A DNA stretch of 64,000 nucleotides, taken from NCBI GenBank assembly GCA_945643635.1, contig CALZFC010000109.1, forward strand, positions 180,001-244,000, written 5' to 3'. How positions within the stretch are numbered: position 1 is the stretch's first letter; each line of letters opens with the position of its first letter. The translations under genes and the position numbers were made by a program. Below are positions 37,539 through 49,388 of the stretch, one piece after another. Origin of the DNA: Allodiplogaster sudhausi (taxonomy: Eukaryota > Nematoda > Chromadorea > Rhabditida > Diplogasteridae). Below the pieces are notes generated by a model, which worked only from the letters and a program-made list of their open reading frames with translations, was not told the origin of the DNA and did no database searches.

Positions 37539-38885
37539 TTGTCAATTTGACTTAAACTGAAGAAGATGATGAGCGGCGTGAGCCCAAATTGTGACGTGGG
37601 TTGTAAAGTCCTAACTTTTTTGCTCTAACTTTGTTTTCAATGTTTTTGAACGAAAAAAAGGTGCTTCTCACGAGTCATATTGTTAGGAAAAAGAGTGAAA
37701 AATATAATCAAAAAGAGCAAGATCATATCATCGGTAATACAATTGCTCCGTCGAGCTACATAGATGATGTTAAAGTGCTCATATCAAGAAGTGCCATTCG
37801 TTGAAGAAATATATGTATAAACAATGTGAAATAATGCCAGAGTTTATGATTTCAGTGGGCTTCAGACTAGAATAACGAGAAAAAAAGGATACAAGTCCAG
37901 ATATATCCGAGATACTCCTCTTACTCGTTTCGCTAGACAATCCCCTTTTGTATTGTTTCTACTTATCTAAAAGTGAAAGTGTAAATGCTTCGAAACAATG
38001 GACAATAGGTACTACATTCATCAAAACATCTCGTGAGATGCTCAAAATAGTCTATGTTTCTCATATTTATGTATGTTACATGTATCCCTCCTTCTCTCTT
38101 TCTCTCCCTTCTCTGCGTCATATTGGCGTCTGTACTCTTTTGAAATTTATTACCTCTATTTTTTATTGCACTTTCTCTCTCTCTCTCTTTCTCTCTCACC
38201 TTCTCTCCGTCTCTCAATCTCTTTATCTGTCTCTCTCGCTTGTCTCATGGCCGGTATAACAGAGATAGCGAAACTTCCTCATGACTGTCTGATTAACAAC
38301 AGTTATTTTTTTCAGCTGTCCCGTCTCATTCTCTCGCTCATACATTTTCTTTAGCTCTTTCGTTCTCTTTCTCTCTCATCTCTCCCTCTCAGACTTTTTA
38401 CTCAAGGCGAATGAGGGTGTGAAACTTGTAATTTATATATACACAACCACAAGATACAATTGTTAATTGAATATTTCTCCGCAAGTATATCCAAACTACT
38501 TATGTAACAATAGATGTAGCAGTTGAGGAAATAAATCCCAACAATTAGAATTAGATAAATCCCAACAATTAGAGTCTTACAATTAGAACGATTACAATTA
38601 CAATTTCAGAAAAGAGTTAATTACAATTACAATTTCAGAAAAGAGTTCATAAAATCAAAAACAACTTGAAAATATTCCCTTTCAGTTTCAAACTCCAAAC
38701 AATAAACGAAAAAAAATTCAATTAAATATTACATCAGGACAAATGATCTCTTCTTCGTGGCGTAGAAATTAGGTTACAGAGATTATCTGTCACATGTTCA
38801 TGTTCGACATAGACAAAGAAAAAACTTTCAGACAATATCTAACTTTTATTTAATTCCAAATTTAGCACAAATATTTTTGCTTTCT
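37539..38885. other. intergenic and flanking block, R4 unit
   Basis: Contains the likely trans-splice acceptor of R3 (TTCTTCAG, AG at 37559-37558). From about 37850 it repeats the array flank: TTCAGACTAGAATAA segment, CT-rich tract 38090-38245, a doubled AATTACAATTTCAGAAAAGAG at about 38600-38645, and the GACATAGACAAAGAA stretch. No gene. Confidence 0.5.
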
Positions 38886-39825
38886 ATACATACACATCGG
38901 CAATAGTTCTGCAATAAATTTTGACATGATTCACATTGGCGATACCTTCAGAAACATTCCTTCACACAAAAAACATTGTTTGATATATCACACAATTTCA
39001 TACAAACAATTTGTTTCAGTATTGCACCAAAACAATGCTGTTCCATATAGCAAACAATCATTGTTTGATGCGCGGTTGTTTGGCATATCAAACAATTTGT
39101 TTCAACGAAATTGTTTGGCATATCAAACAATCACAGCGCAGCCGCCTTGGCTCCGCCCCCTTCTGCTTGCGCACCCATTTTTCATGGAATTTTAGCCGTT
39201 TTCTTATATTCTTCGACAAGTTTCGATGCTAATTACCAAACTTTTTAGATATCTAATTAGCTAACCCTCTAACACACCCTCTCCTACATTCTCTCCGTCT
39301 CTCTCTCTCTCTCTGTGCTATCAGGAATCTCAAACACGACCCATAAACTAGCCAGTTAATCGTCTTTTGTAGCTATTATTGCTGTTTTCGCTATAAAACA
39401 GTTTAAACTGTAGGTAAATCGTGAGAACAAAAGCTGCAAAAGTTGAAAAACTGGCTAACCTGGTTTATGGGGAAGTGTTGAACAAATGAAAAGGGCGGCG
39501 CCCTTAGAGAAGAGAATGGAGAGAGAGAGACAGAAGAGCCAAAAGGTTTTTTCAAGAGTTTTACTGCTCAACGTGACTTATGTTGATTCTCTCTCAATCT
39601 TTCATTTTTCTACAGAAAAGGCGGTTTTTTGAGCTATTTAATGTTGTAATAAAGAAAGTCTGAACGATAAGACTTTTAAAAGAAGTTTCCTCATCCGAAG
39701 CCTGAGAAGGTCCATAGACAGGCAAGTGCCTGTGGAGAGAGAGAGAAAAGAGAGAGAGAGAGAGAGAGAGAAGGAAGGGAGAGAGGGAAAGAAAGAAAGA
39801 ATTAAAGAAAGACAGAAAGAACTAT

Positions 39826-40086
39826 CCTTCTCTTTATAAGTGAACACTGTTCGTGATGTCAGGAGTTGGCCGTGTGGCAAAAGTTGGATCCCTCGCCTTT
39901 GTGCGTGTAATCAAACCGCTCAACGGTATTTATCCGCATCTCTCTGTACCTCATTAGAACCGCCTTTCTGTGTAGAATCTAATGACATAGAGAGAGTGAC
40001 CTTTCCGTCTCTTTATAGCGATCACAGCAAAAGAAACACACAAACTCACAAATCTCAGAAACAGTCGTTTCTGAGATTTGTTAGTT

Positions 40087-40134
<48 letters not shown>

Positions 40135-40217
40135 GAGAAAGAGAGAGAGAGAGAGAGAGAAGGGAGAGAGAGAGATAGGGAGAGAGAAGGAGAGAGGGAG
40201 CGAGGGAGCGAAACACC

Positions 40218-40254
<37 letters not shown>

Positions 40255-40505
40255 GAGAGAGACCATATTGATTGATAATTGAGCGCAGAAACAACTGCGT
40301 GTGAGATTTGTGAGTTTTTGTGTTTCTTTTAATGTGAACGCTATAAAGAGACGGAAAGGTCACTCTCTCTCTATATCATTACATTCTACACAGAAAGGTG
40401 GTAATATAAAATAAGTAAAGTTGAGCGGTTTGATTACACGCACAAATGCGAGGGATCCAACTTTTGCAACACGGCCAATTCCTGGTTCACTTATAAAGAG
40501 AAAGA
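39826..40505. repeat. nested long inverted repeat with a GA-rich centre
   Basis: Left arm about 39826-40080 and right arm about 40285-40505 are inverted copies. Shared landmarks: CTCTTTATAAGTGAAC, AAAAGTTGGATCCCTCGC, GTGTAATCAAACCGCTCAAC, TGACCTTTCCGTCTCTTTAT. The loop (40090-40262) is mostly GA repeat. Probably a foldback element inside the larger one, or part of its structure. Confidence 0.8.
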
Positions 40506-40598
40506 GAATATGTTGACTAATGGTACCCAATTGAACGGCGTACTGTCGGTTTTCATGAAAAATAAAACGCGCAAAACATGTTGGGAAAACATTGACCA

Positions 40599-40667
40599 CA
40601 TATGGGTTTGAACCCTTGTGTCGCTGCTCGACGTTGCCTAACTCGTCAGATCGGACGTGATCGCTAC
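40599..40667 (-). repeat. tRNA-like module
   Basis: The minus strand carries a B-box GGTTCAAACCC preceded by GACGAGTTAGGCAAC, resembling an A-box, about 40 nt upstream. Stems are imperfect. A SINE-type remnant in the 1.9-kb element. Confidence 0.4.
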
Positions 40668-41548
40668 TTCGCTATCGCGGCTGCGCTGCGGTTGTTTGAT
40701 ATATCAAACAATTTCCATGAAACGATCCAAACAATTGCCTCAGAATGGATAGCGTGCAAATCGGTAAAACAAATTGTTTGATATGCCAAACAATTTTTTT
40801 GAAACAATTGTTGTTTCAAACAATTCATAAAACAATCGTGCACCAAACAATGTTGTTTCAAACAATTTTTTTTGTGTGTTGGCAATCTTTGGAAGAGGAT
40901 ACCGTACTCGGATGATCGGGACGTCGGCCAAGGAAAAGTTGTCTAGAACGATCCAAATTTATTATTATCCATCGAGTTTTTTCTTTGAAACGGTTCAACT
41001 GAAATATATTGATGATTTTTTATGGCAAAAGCAGCCAAAAATTGTGAGAAGAGGTTCACAAGCTCACAAAAATTCGCGAAAATTTCTTCAAAGAGCGTAA
41101 ACAACTTTGCGATGAAATATTTTTGGTTTAAGATTTTTTCTGTCCTCAATTAAGATATGAAAAACAGGCGATAGCCGAAAAATTAATTAATGCATTTTTT
41201 AACTACTTTGTCTGCCTGGTGAGTACACACTCTCTCAATTCTCGCGTGCTATTTCTCTGCTCGCACATAACCACTGAAAATAGCACGCGAATGAATGAGA
41301 GATGCTGAGAGTTTTTTTTTTACATTATTTTTCGGTGGTCGCACTCCTTTAATGTTCGATGATAAGCTTCTCTGCTGATTATGGTGAGAAAGTCAATCGA
41401 ACCGTGCATCACTCCGAATCGTTCTCGAGACGAGCAGAAAGGACCAGGACTCGCAAAAGGCGTGGATGTCATGGCAGACGCCCGCGCCAAGGAAGATGTA
41501 CGCGTAGGTCGTATCTTGGGTGACGTAGCGTGACACGTACATAAAAGC

Positions 41549-42322
41549 CTTAAATGAGCCCCAAAACTAACTCGATCTTCTCGAATTCGCGGCTTTTTTT
41601 AACGCACATAATCATTGCATATGTACATATGTACATATATAAATGTAGGTATATAGCGGTTTCTCTTCGTACTCCTTTAAAGTATAAAGAACGATTTACA
41701 GTAGGGGTGGAGGGTTGTTAGGCTAAAAGAAGAGAGAGAGAGGGAGCAAGAGAGTTAGAGAGATAAAAAAGATTTAGAGCGAGAGCCATTGAATAAAAGA
41801 GATAAAGAAAAAGAGTCGTCTTTCTGTTTTATTTCTATTCCGCTTACAACCTTCGTATTATCGTCCGTTATTTTGTCAAATAATTGTTCGTAGTGCCAAA
41901 CAATAAGAAAAGATGAAGGTTTTGTTCTGCACTTCATTGTCTTATTATCTATCTGTCCTCAATTAAGCTGTGAAAAAACTATCACCGAAAAATAATTAAT
42001 GCATGCTCGAATTACCGCGAAGGCACGCGCTCATTCTCCCGGACAAATTGGCACAAATGAGCTATTAGAAGAATGAAGAGGTGAAAAACTAAAAAAATAC
42101 ATTGAAACTTAGAACAGACGAAGATATATGTAGATAGAAGATGGCGACAGTGGGAGGCATTAGAGCGGGCGACAGAGAGAGAGAGAGAGAGAGAGAGATT
42201 TAGGCCCGTCTATTAATGTATGTATGTACATAATAACAAATATACGGGAACTGTGCTTTCTCTAAGGAAGACGTTTAATATTGCATCATCATTTTCAGAG
42301 TTCTCGGAAATTACAGCGACAA
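41549..42322. other. spacer between inverted copies R4 and R5
   Basis: AT-rich, with a TATGTACATATGTACATATA run (41619-41638), GA-rich stretches (41731-41790, 42174-42200) and array flank sequence. R4 (-) and R5 (+) diverge from here. No gene. Confidence 0.5.
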
Positions 42323-44531
42323 ATGGACGATTCCTCGTGCGCGGCAACCTCTCCTCGCCTCGTCAAGTTCTCGGTGGAACTCGCTCGTCTTCCCTTTGGC
42401 GTCCTCTCGACCTCAGTCTCTGCCGTGCTGCTCTAGCTCTTTCTCACTCGCCGTTCGCAGCCGCCGTACAACAACTTCTTCTTCAACCTCTACATCGCCG
42501 GCACCATCTTGGTGTGTGCGGGCGTTTAAAGACTTGAAGGAGGAAGATCACCGAGAAATAATAAATGCATTTTTAGGTTGCCGTATCTGTCGAAGAAATT
42601 TGCACTCTCTCATTCCCACGTGCAATCGCGCAGGGCGCATGAAAATAGTACACCCATTTTTAAGTGCAAAGGGCCGCGGCAATTTGAATTGTTTGAAATG
42701 TAATTTTTGGGATCGATCTCTTTTAAAGGACGGGCAGGAATCTCAACCGTAATCTATTTGAATTCACCTGACCATTGTAGTCGAATCTCTCCAAATCGCA
42801 AAAAGATGCTAATTTAAGCGCGAGTTTTGTTCCGTTTAAGAGTACGCCACTCTTTCTGCTCAACGTGATTCCGATTACGTTGCTGAACAACAGTTGGGGA
42901 TGCTCGTGGCTGCTTCCTCTAATGGAATCGGCCGGTCCCTCTCACTGGTTCACGCCTCTGGTCATGTCGTCCTACTGGCGGAATCAGCTTCACTTCACAA
43001 TTTCGCTCATCTGCGCCCTCAATCGATGCTCCATCGTTTTCTGGCCGACGCGTATGCCGCAGGTCTTAATGTAAACTATATTAATAAACTATTTTTATGT
43101 GCATTAAGATATTTTTAAAATCTCACTTTTATTTTTCTGCATAATGTAGTGGTTTTTATAATGTAAATCAAAAAAGTTTTTTTAAACTCATATATAACGA
43201 GGAAAAGCACGTTTGGATGTATGTATCTATGTATATGTATATGAAATCAAAGAGAGCCAACATTCAATTCGTAAGTAGGCTGATGTGAGAAAATGGAGAT
43301 GACAGTGATCCGTGACTTTTCTTCTTCTTCTAGTTTTGGAGCAAGAACGGCTGGACGTTCTAAGTGCTCATCGCAATCTTGCCTCCGATTGTCCATTGGG
43401 GGGCGCTGCCTGCGCGAGGCTATGTAGCCTCAATCAATGGTTTCTATGGGCTTTTTCTCGAACGATCCTTCAGTTTTCAGGTTCGCACTCCCTCTATCTC
43501 TCAACGGCTGTCTATACCTCTACGGCTTTGTCCTGTGGCAGTTAACTTATGTCTACTGGAGAGAGAAAAGAAAATAATTTTAACGTCAAATCTTTAGAAA
43601 TATTACTCAATCCCAAAAATGGTGATCATGACGTCGGGACTCTTCGGCTTTCTCGCCTTTGCCCTTACCGCCGCAACAATCGTGCGGCTACAGGCGAACC
43701 GAGCAAAAGTATGAAAAAACATATTTGTTTTTGTTTTACAATTTGTAAGATAAGACTTGGTGGTGTACACAATGTAGGTTGCCTCAGACTAATGTCATCC
43801 AGATGGCAATAGTGTTCTCTGCTATTTGTGTATCTAATAGATACGCTAATAGCGGATATCTGCACTATTATTCATGTCATCATTATCACGCAGATAAGCA
43901 CACTTTGGAATGGTCCGGTCGAGCGAAATTTGGCGATCGTCGGCGCTGTTCAAGCGATCACTGCAGCGCTGTCGGCGCTACTTTGGGTTAGGCTAAATGC
44001 AACAGATCCAATTTATGTTTCCTTTTTTTTCGCAGTAAATATGCAGAGAAAATGCACTGTATACATACGTATATATGTATATAGCATCTTCATAGAATAT
44101 TTAAACATGCACTACATATGTAGGTAGTATGTACAGTGCAACCTGGGTGATTTCTCGCTCTGTAATGTATCAATGCAAACAATAATCCGATTCTTGTGAT
44201 TTGCACATGAGAGCTCCTTGAAGGCTTTCATCTTCGTGACTGCCGTCGTCATGAATGACATGAGCTAACCGCACGTCTTCTTTGTCGCGGAGGTCTGCGT
44301 CGACATCCACTCCTTTTGCGAGCCGTGGTCCTTTCTGCTCGTCTCGAGAACAATTCGAAGCGATGCGCGGTTCGATTGTCTCTCGCTATTCTTTCTTTCT
44401 CGCCTCAATCAGCAGTGCAGCTTTTGCAATGTCGCATCACCGAGACAAATTATGTCAATATGTGAGATTTCGAACTCCGCTCTCTCTCTCTCATTCGTGC
44501 GTGTGCTATTTTTACGGGTGGATTCTATTTG

Positions 44532-44676
44532 CGCGCAGACACTTGCGCACTGACACTTGCGCACACGGGACATTTGCGCACAAGGACAGTTGCGCACAAG
44601 GACAGTTGCGCACAAGGACAGTTGCGCAAAGAGACATTTGCGCACCGGGACATTTGCGCACAAGGACACTTGCGCA
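44532..44676. repeat. left terminal minisatellite of the Merlin element
   Basis: Eight or nine units of about 16 bp built on GGACA(C/G/T)TTGCGCACAA. It mirrors the array at 46748-46930 in inverted orientation, so together they lengthen the terminal inverted repeats. Confidence 0.9.
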
Positions 44677-45310
44677 CAAGTTTTCGTGACCTTTTGGGGA
44701 CCATTTCGGTAACTTTTGGAAACTTTTGGTAACTTTTAATGACTCTTTTTATAACTTTTAGGCACACTTTTGGTAACTTCAGGGAATACTTTTGGTAACC
44801 TTTGGGGACTCTATTGGTAACTTCTGGGTATCCTTTAGAGACCTTTATGGCACCTTTTGAGACCAAGCAGGGACCCAACAGAGGACCTTTTTTAAACCGT
44901 TTGAGGGCAATTTTGTATTTCGGTTTGACTACCCAAAGACCCAAATTTTTCGAAAAAAAAAATTATTTTGCTGGAACTTGGCCCAGGGAGGGGGGCAATC
45001 TGGTGCGAGGAAACCGAATATGAAGTCCGTTTTTTCTCGATTTCGTCATTTTCGAAAGTTACAGTAGGTTTACGGTAAATAACAAATTCTCTCCAAATTG
45101 GCTAGAAATCTCTTCTTAGGGGGTTATTTCGTGCAAGGAAAACGAATGTGAGATGCGCTTTGATTGAATTCGCCGTTTTCGGAAGTTACGGTATGTGTAC
45201 TGTACCATGCCTGAAAGAAATTGACTTTTTATGAGTAATTCTTAGAAATCAACAATTAACAAGTACGGAGCGAGCAGCCAACAACAACAACAACAAGAAC
45301 AACAACAGTC

Positions 45311-45975
45311 CTAGCAAGGATAGAGGTCCGCAATCTGATTCCACAGATTGAAAAAGACCTCGCCAGGGCTTCCGAATTCCTTGCGCCATAGGAACTCCGC
45401 TAGGTAATCCTCATATCTCTCGTTGTTGATACCGTACTTCTTCTTCGCACCTGCCTTGAGCTTCTGAAAGTGACTCTCGATCGTCTGCGTGTGGGCACCG
45501 CTCCTCGGGTCAATAAAGTTCACTTGATGGTTGACAGTCAAGTGTTGGAAGCCTTGCGGGAGGGAGTTCATGAGTGAGTAGGCCCACCAGCAGTCAGAAT
45601 GGATTGTGGATCCCGGTGGCATGTAGGTTTGGATGAGATTGAGAAGAGTAGGACCCTCTTCTTGACAAGCTTCAAGAAGGAACGCCTCTCTCAATCCCCC
45701 CAAACTGCCATTAGTGTCTACGTACAAATCTCCCGCGATGGTACTTCCTTCGAGTGACGAGAGTCTCATTCGGGGCCGCCGATCACTGCGGAGTGCTTCT
45801 TGAAGTACTCTGCGCACACGTCCCGGAAAAATTGTTCCCACTGCACCAACGCCTCGCTCGCGATCCCGATTTCGAAGTTCTTGTTCGTGAACGTTCCAAG
45901 ATCGTACGCCCAGAAATACGAATGCTCGAGGACCTTGGCGATGGAGAGACGGCTTTTTCGAAAAAGCTCCCTTAA
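45311..45975 (-). pseudogene. degenerate Merlin (ISXO2-like) transposase
   Basis: Minus-strand pieces in two or more frames match the ISXO2-like DDE domain. An N-terminal piece (LRELFRKSRLSIAKVL, about 45970-45750) lies before the catalytic region; a C-terminal piece (45720 to the stop at 45311) has TIHSDCWWAYS with the second catalytic Asp, HLTVNHQVNFIDP, and HTQTIES with the catalytic Glu. Between them, around 45770, the segment that should carry the first Asp is shortened, the frame shifts, and an in-frame stop follows. The enzyme cannot be active as read, so this copy is non-autonomous or dead. Confidence 0.8.
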
Positions 45976-46747
45976 ATGCACAGGCTGGAGAGGAGGACGA
46001 GAGAGAGAGGCCGAGAGAGCGAGGCTGTGTGTGAGGGAGCGAGAGAGAGGCCGAGAGAGAGAGAAAGGGCGATGGCGAGAAGATACAGACCTTTGCGAGC
46101 GGAGACAAACGGCTTCGAACCAGAAGATGACCGACATGCTTATCGTTTTCCTCGCACGAAATAACCCCCAAGAAGAAATTTCTAGCCAATTTGGAGGGAA
46201 TTTGTTATTTACCGTAAACCTACAGTAACTTCCGAAAATGACGTAATCAAGAAACTTCATATTCGGTTTCCTCGCATCAAATAGCCCTGGGCCAAGTTCC
46301 AGCAAAAAAATTTTTTTTCGAAAAATTTGGGACTTTGGGAAGTCAAACCGAAACAGTACCAGTAAATATATTAAAAGCCATAAGTTGTCTGTAACTTTTT
46401 ATCCTTAGGGAGAAAATGTGCAAATTCATGCGAGTAGGTGCAACTACTAATTAAAAGCGGTCCCTATGGAAATGTTCAAGGGATCCAAATGACTCCCTAA
46501 GAGGTCCCTAAATGGTACAAACTGGTCCCCAAACGTTGCCAAACATGTCCTTAGTCATCTCAGAATGGTTCTAAAATTCTCTAAAAGTTAATAAAAGGGT
46601 CCCCAAAAGTTACCAAAAGCATCCCCAAAAGTTACCAAAAACAACCCCAAAAGTTACCAAAATTATCCCCAAAAGTTATCAAAAGATCAATAGCATCCCC
46701 AAAAGTTACCAAAAGTTACAAAAATGGTCCCCCAAAAGGTCACAAAA

Positions 46748-46930
46748 ACTTGTGCGCAAGTGTCCTTGTGCGCAAATGTCCCGTTGCGCAAATGTCTCTT
46801 TGCGCAACTGTCCGTGTGCGCAAGTGTCACTGTGCGCAAATGTCCATTGTGCGCAAGTGTTTTTGTGCGCAACTGTATGTGCGCAAGTGTCCCAAATGTA
46901 TGTGTGCGCAAGTGTCTGCGCGCAAATGTA
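46748..46930. repeat. right terminal minisatellite of the Merlin element
   Basis: Ten or more units built on TTGTGCGCAA(G/A)TGTCC, the inverse of the left array. Several open frames rich in Cys, Ala, Arg and Thr across it are artefacts. Confidence 0.9.
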
Positions 46931-47368
46931 GTCCACCCATTTTTACGAAGCACGGCATTCATTGTGTGGCTTGCGAAATAACATGCGAGAATGAGAGAGT
47001 ACCTACTATGAGGGCAGACAAGTCTAACTTGTATTAACTATTTTTCCAGTCGATTTTCATATCTCAATTGAGGACAGACAAATAGTAAACCAAAAAATTA
47101 CTTTCACCAAACTGCTTACACTCTTTAAAGAAATTGTCGAATGTTAAATTTGTGTACTTGTCCTCATTTCTTCCCGTTTAGGATGAATTTGACAAAAAGA
47201 TACTGTTGACTTCTTTCAATGCAAAAAATAAAGAAGTTAAATGGATAATATCTATGGCTTGTTCTAGGCAACAATTACTTGGCCGACGTCACTGGCAGCC
47301 GAGTACGCCGTCCGCTTGGAACTATTGTCAAAAAATGTCTCACAAATTATCGCCAAAGTGACAATTAG

Positions 47369-49388
47369 TACCGAAAAAAATACTCGATTGAAACATTGTT
47401 TTGTTCAGATATACGCATATTTGCAGAACTTATTAACAAAGTGATCACGTCAAGCAGTGCCATTCGACGAAGTTATTTACTTGTCAAATATTTTTGACAA
47501 ATATTTGTTTTGAGCATATAAGGAATAAGGGTGACCAACCGGACTACTCGATTTATTTAGTACATTACTAATTCGTTACTAATTCATACTTCTTACTGTA
47601 CTTTTGGGCTTCCTTCTGGAAGCATTTTCTCATTTTTTTGTGTTTTGACTCGGTCTGGGTCAGTGTTAGCTTTGTGTTCCGTGTGTGCGGGTTGCTGCTT
47701 CTTCTGCTCTTCCCCTCCTTCCACGTGTTCGCCTCTCTGCCATTCCTCGTCGTTGTTGACCATTCTGGCATCTCTGCTCTCACTCACCTCTGGCTTCATT
47801 TGTCAGGTTCCATTTATCTGTGGATAAATGTGTATTGTTGTTATTTCCCTGAAAGGACAATTGACATACTTGTAGGCGTTCAGGGATTTGTCATTCTCAG
47901 GAATTTCCGGATATTCAGATAGAGTTAGGTCAGGAGGACATTGTTAGCATTATGGAATTAAGGGAAGTGAATGTGGTTTGAGAAGGGGAAATTATTGTGC
48001 CCTTGAGCAGAGACTCGATTTGAGGCCATTGAATTGATGTGCTAAGGAGAAATCTCCATTATTTGCCATCGTTTATTCCACCTATCTCTCCCACCCTTCC
48101 GGTCAATTACCCTAGCCCTTGTTGCTCCGGCCGTTCCTTAAAGTAAGGAGACCTATACTGCCGAAAATTTCTGATATTACTATTAACGATGGCTCAGCAA
48201 CATACACACATGCCAGATTTCACGAAAGCATTCAGACTAGAGAAAAACAAACAAGTTAAGTCAAAACATAATAAATACATCTTTAACTATAAATGTAGAA
48301 GTTAAGGCAAAGAATCCATAGGAATAAAATTTCTAGAATTGGTGAACAGAGTCCTAAAATCATATATAAAATGAACCCTGAAAATGTTTCATGTCATTTT
48401 CTAAATTATCAACAAAATAGAAAAACATTCTCTGTGTATGATGGCAGTGATCAATTTTTGAGGAATTTCTGACTGTAAAAATACGCCGAGCTACAGTGGC
48501 AATCTGATAAAGCCATACATATTTTCCGACTCGCTCGACAGAGATACAGAAAGTATAGTCAGTATGAGCTATTTAGTGTCTTCCATTTCAAGCGGTATAT
48601 ATATATATATCTTCCTATCTTCTCCATATATCTTCCTATCTTCTCTATATCTCTTTAGCACACTCTTTCTCTCTTCCTCTATCTGCCTCCCCTCTTCTCT
48701 CTATCTCCCCTTCTGTACTATGTTGCAATTAATTTACTGTAGTGTTTTTTCTATTTCATTATATTTCTCGTGCACACTCCACATTACCGTGTGATCCGTT
48801 ATTTTTTTTCAGTTGTCCCTTCTAATTCTTTCTCTCTTACACCTCTCAAACGCTATCTCTCTCTCCGTCTCGTGCTCTTTCTCTATTTTCGATTTTTCTC
48901 AGACTTTTTCTCTAGGTTAAGGTGGGTGTTGAATATACGAAGCCACAGCTGCAATTGTCAGATGAATATTTCTCCACAAGCACATCCAAACTACATCTGT
49001 AACTACATACATATACATGTAAAAGTTGAGGAAATTAATCCTAAAGAATCATTCTTACATATGGCAAACAATAAGTCTACAATAGAGTGTGTCTTACAAT
49101 TAGAGCGAAAATACAATTTCAGAATGGAGATCTCGAATCAAATCAACTTGAAAAAATTTCATTTCAGTTTCAAACTTCTCAATAATATGCAAAAAAAAAT
49201 TCACTGCATATAACATCATGGGAAATGATCTTTTTTGTGGCACAGAAAGTACGCAGGAGAGCTACAGAGATAATCTGATAAATTAATTTTGCATGTTTCA
49301 CCTAGGCAAAGAATACAACTTTCAAAAATAATCGGAAGAATTGGCTCCTTTCATTTAGTTCTAACTTTCAACAATAACCATTTGCTTC
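47369..49388. other. spacer and flanking block between R5 and R6
   Basis: A minus-strand frame at 47799-47593 starts with ATG and ends at a possible GTAAGA donor (hydrophilic, MVNNDEEWQRGEHVEGGEEQ); it could be a first exon, but nothing joins it. From about 48210 the array flank recurs (CATTCAGACTAGAGAAA segment, CT-rich 48610-48710, ATATTTCTCCACAAGCACAT at 48965). No supported gene. Confidence 0.4.

Larger units (their letters stand above)
38963..40878. mobile_element. 1.9-kb element with palindrome-rich termini in R4 exon 7
   Basis: Ends are CACACAAAAAACATTGTTTG at the left and the inverted CAAACAATTTTTTTTGTGTG at the right, each followed inward by about 150-200 bp of ATTGTTTGATATATCAAACA-type palindromes (38975-39132, 40690-40870). 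TT flanks both sides; R2 and R3 read CCTTGGCAATC uninterrupted at this point, so a 2-bp duplication is inferred. The inside holds GA tracts, a large inverted repeat and a tRNA-like module. No transposase frame. Confidence 0.75.
38886..41548 (-). pseudogene. R4: receptor remnant (exons 6-7) split by a transposon
   Basis: Exon 6 (41548 to about 41407) reads AYIFLGAGVCHDIHAFCESW, open. Exon 7 begins at about 40960 (DNFSLADV) and is cut at 40881 by the element 38963-40878; its tail resumes at 38960 and ends with TAG at 38886. The DVTGS motif is altered. Exons 1-5 are absent; beyond 41550 the sequence changes and the inverted copy R5 begins. Confidence 0.75.
44516..46938. mobile_element. Merlin-family DNA transposon with intact 8-bp target duplication
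   Basis: 2423 bp. Inverted ends start GGGTGGATTCTATTTGCGCG at the left; the right end, read inward on the other strand, starts GGGTGGACTACATTTGCGCG. Both flanks carry ATTTTTAC (44508-44515, 46939-46946). Merlin elements make 8-9 bp duplications and encode an IS1016/ISXO2-like DDE transposase; such a coding remnant lies inside on the minus strand. Long arrays of a TTGCGCACA-based repeat sit just inside both ends, followed by inverted zones of AACTTTTGGT repeats. The element sits in intron 6 of pseudogene R5. Confidence 0.9.
42323..47368 (+). pseudogene. R5: plus-strand receptor pseudogene with a Merlin element in its last intron
   Basis: Seven exons: 42323-42511, 42843-43066, 43334-43481, 43617-43709, 43898-43989, 44224 to about 44369, and about 47253-47368. 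Exon 1 has TAG at 42434-42436, exon 3 TAA at 43361-43363 (Tyr in R1 and R3), exon 6 TAA at 44266-44268 (Tyr in R6). Exons 2, 4, 5 and 7 are open: NSWGCSWLLP, LICALNRCSIVFWPTRMPQ, FLAFALTAATIVRLQ, then YLADVTGSRVRRPL. Intron 6 holds a Merlin element at 44516-46938. It is the only copy on the + strand, so the array contains an inversion. Confidence 0.85.

Noticed and set aside
44532..44676. Regularly spaced short repeats resembling a CRISPR array
   Set aside because: Units are contiguous minisatellite copies without unique spacers, in a eukaryotic transposon end.
45754..46228. Plus-strand frames over the transposase region
   Set aside because: They are antisense shadows of the ISXO2-like coding remnant and a GA-rich tract.
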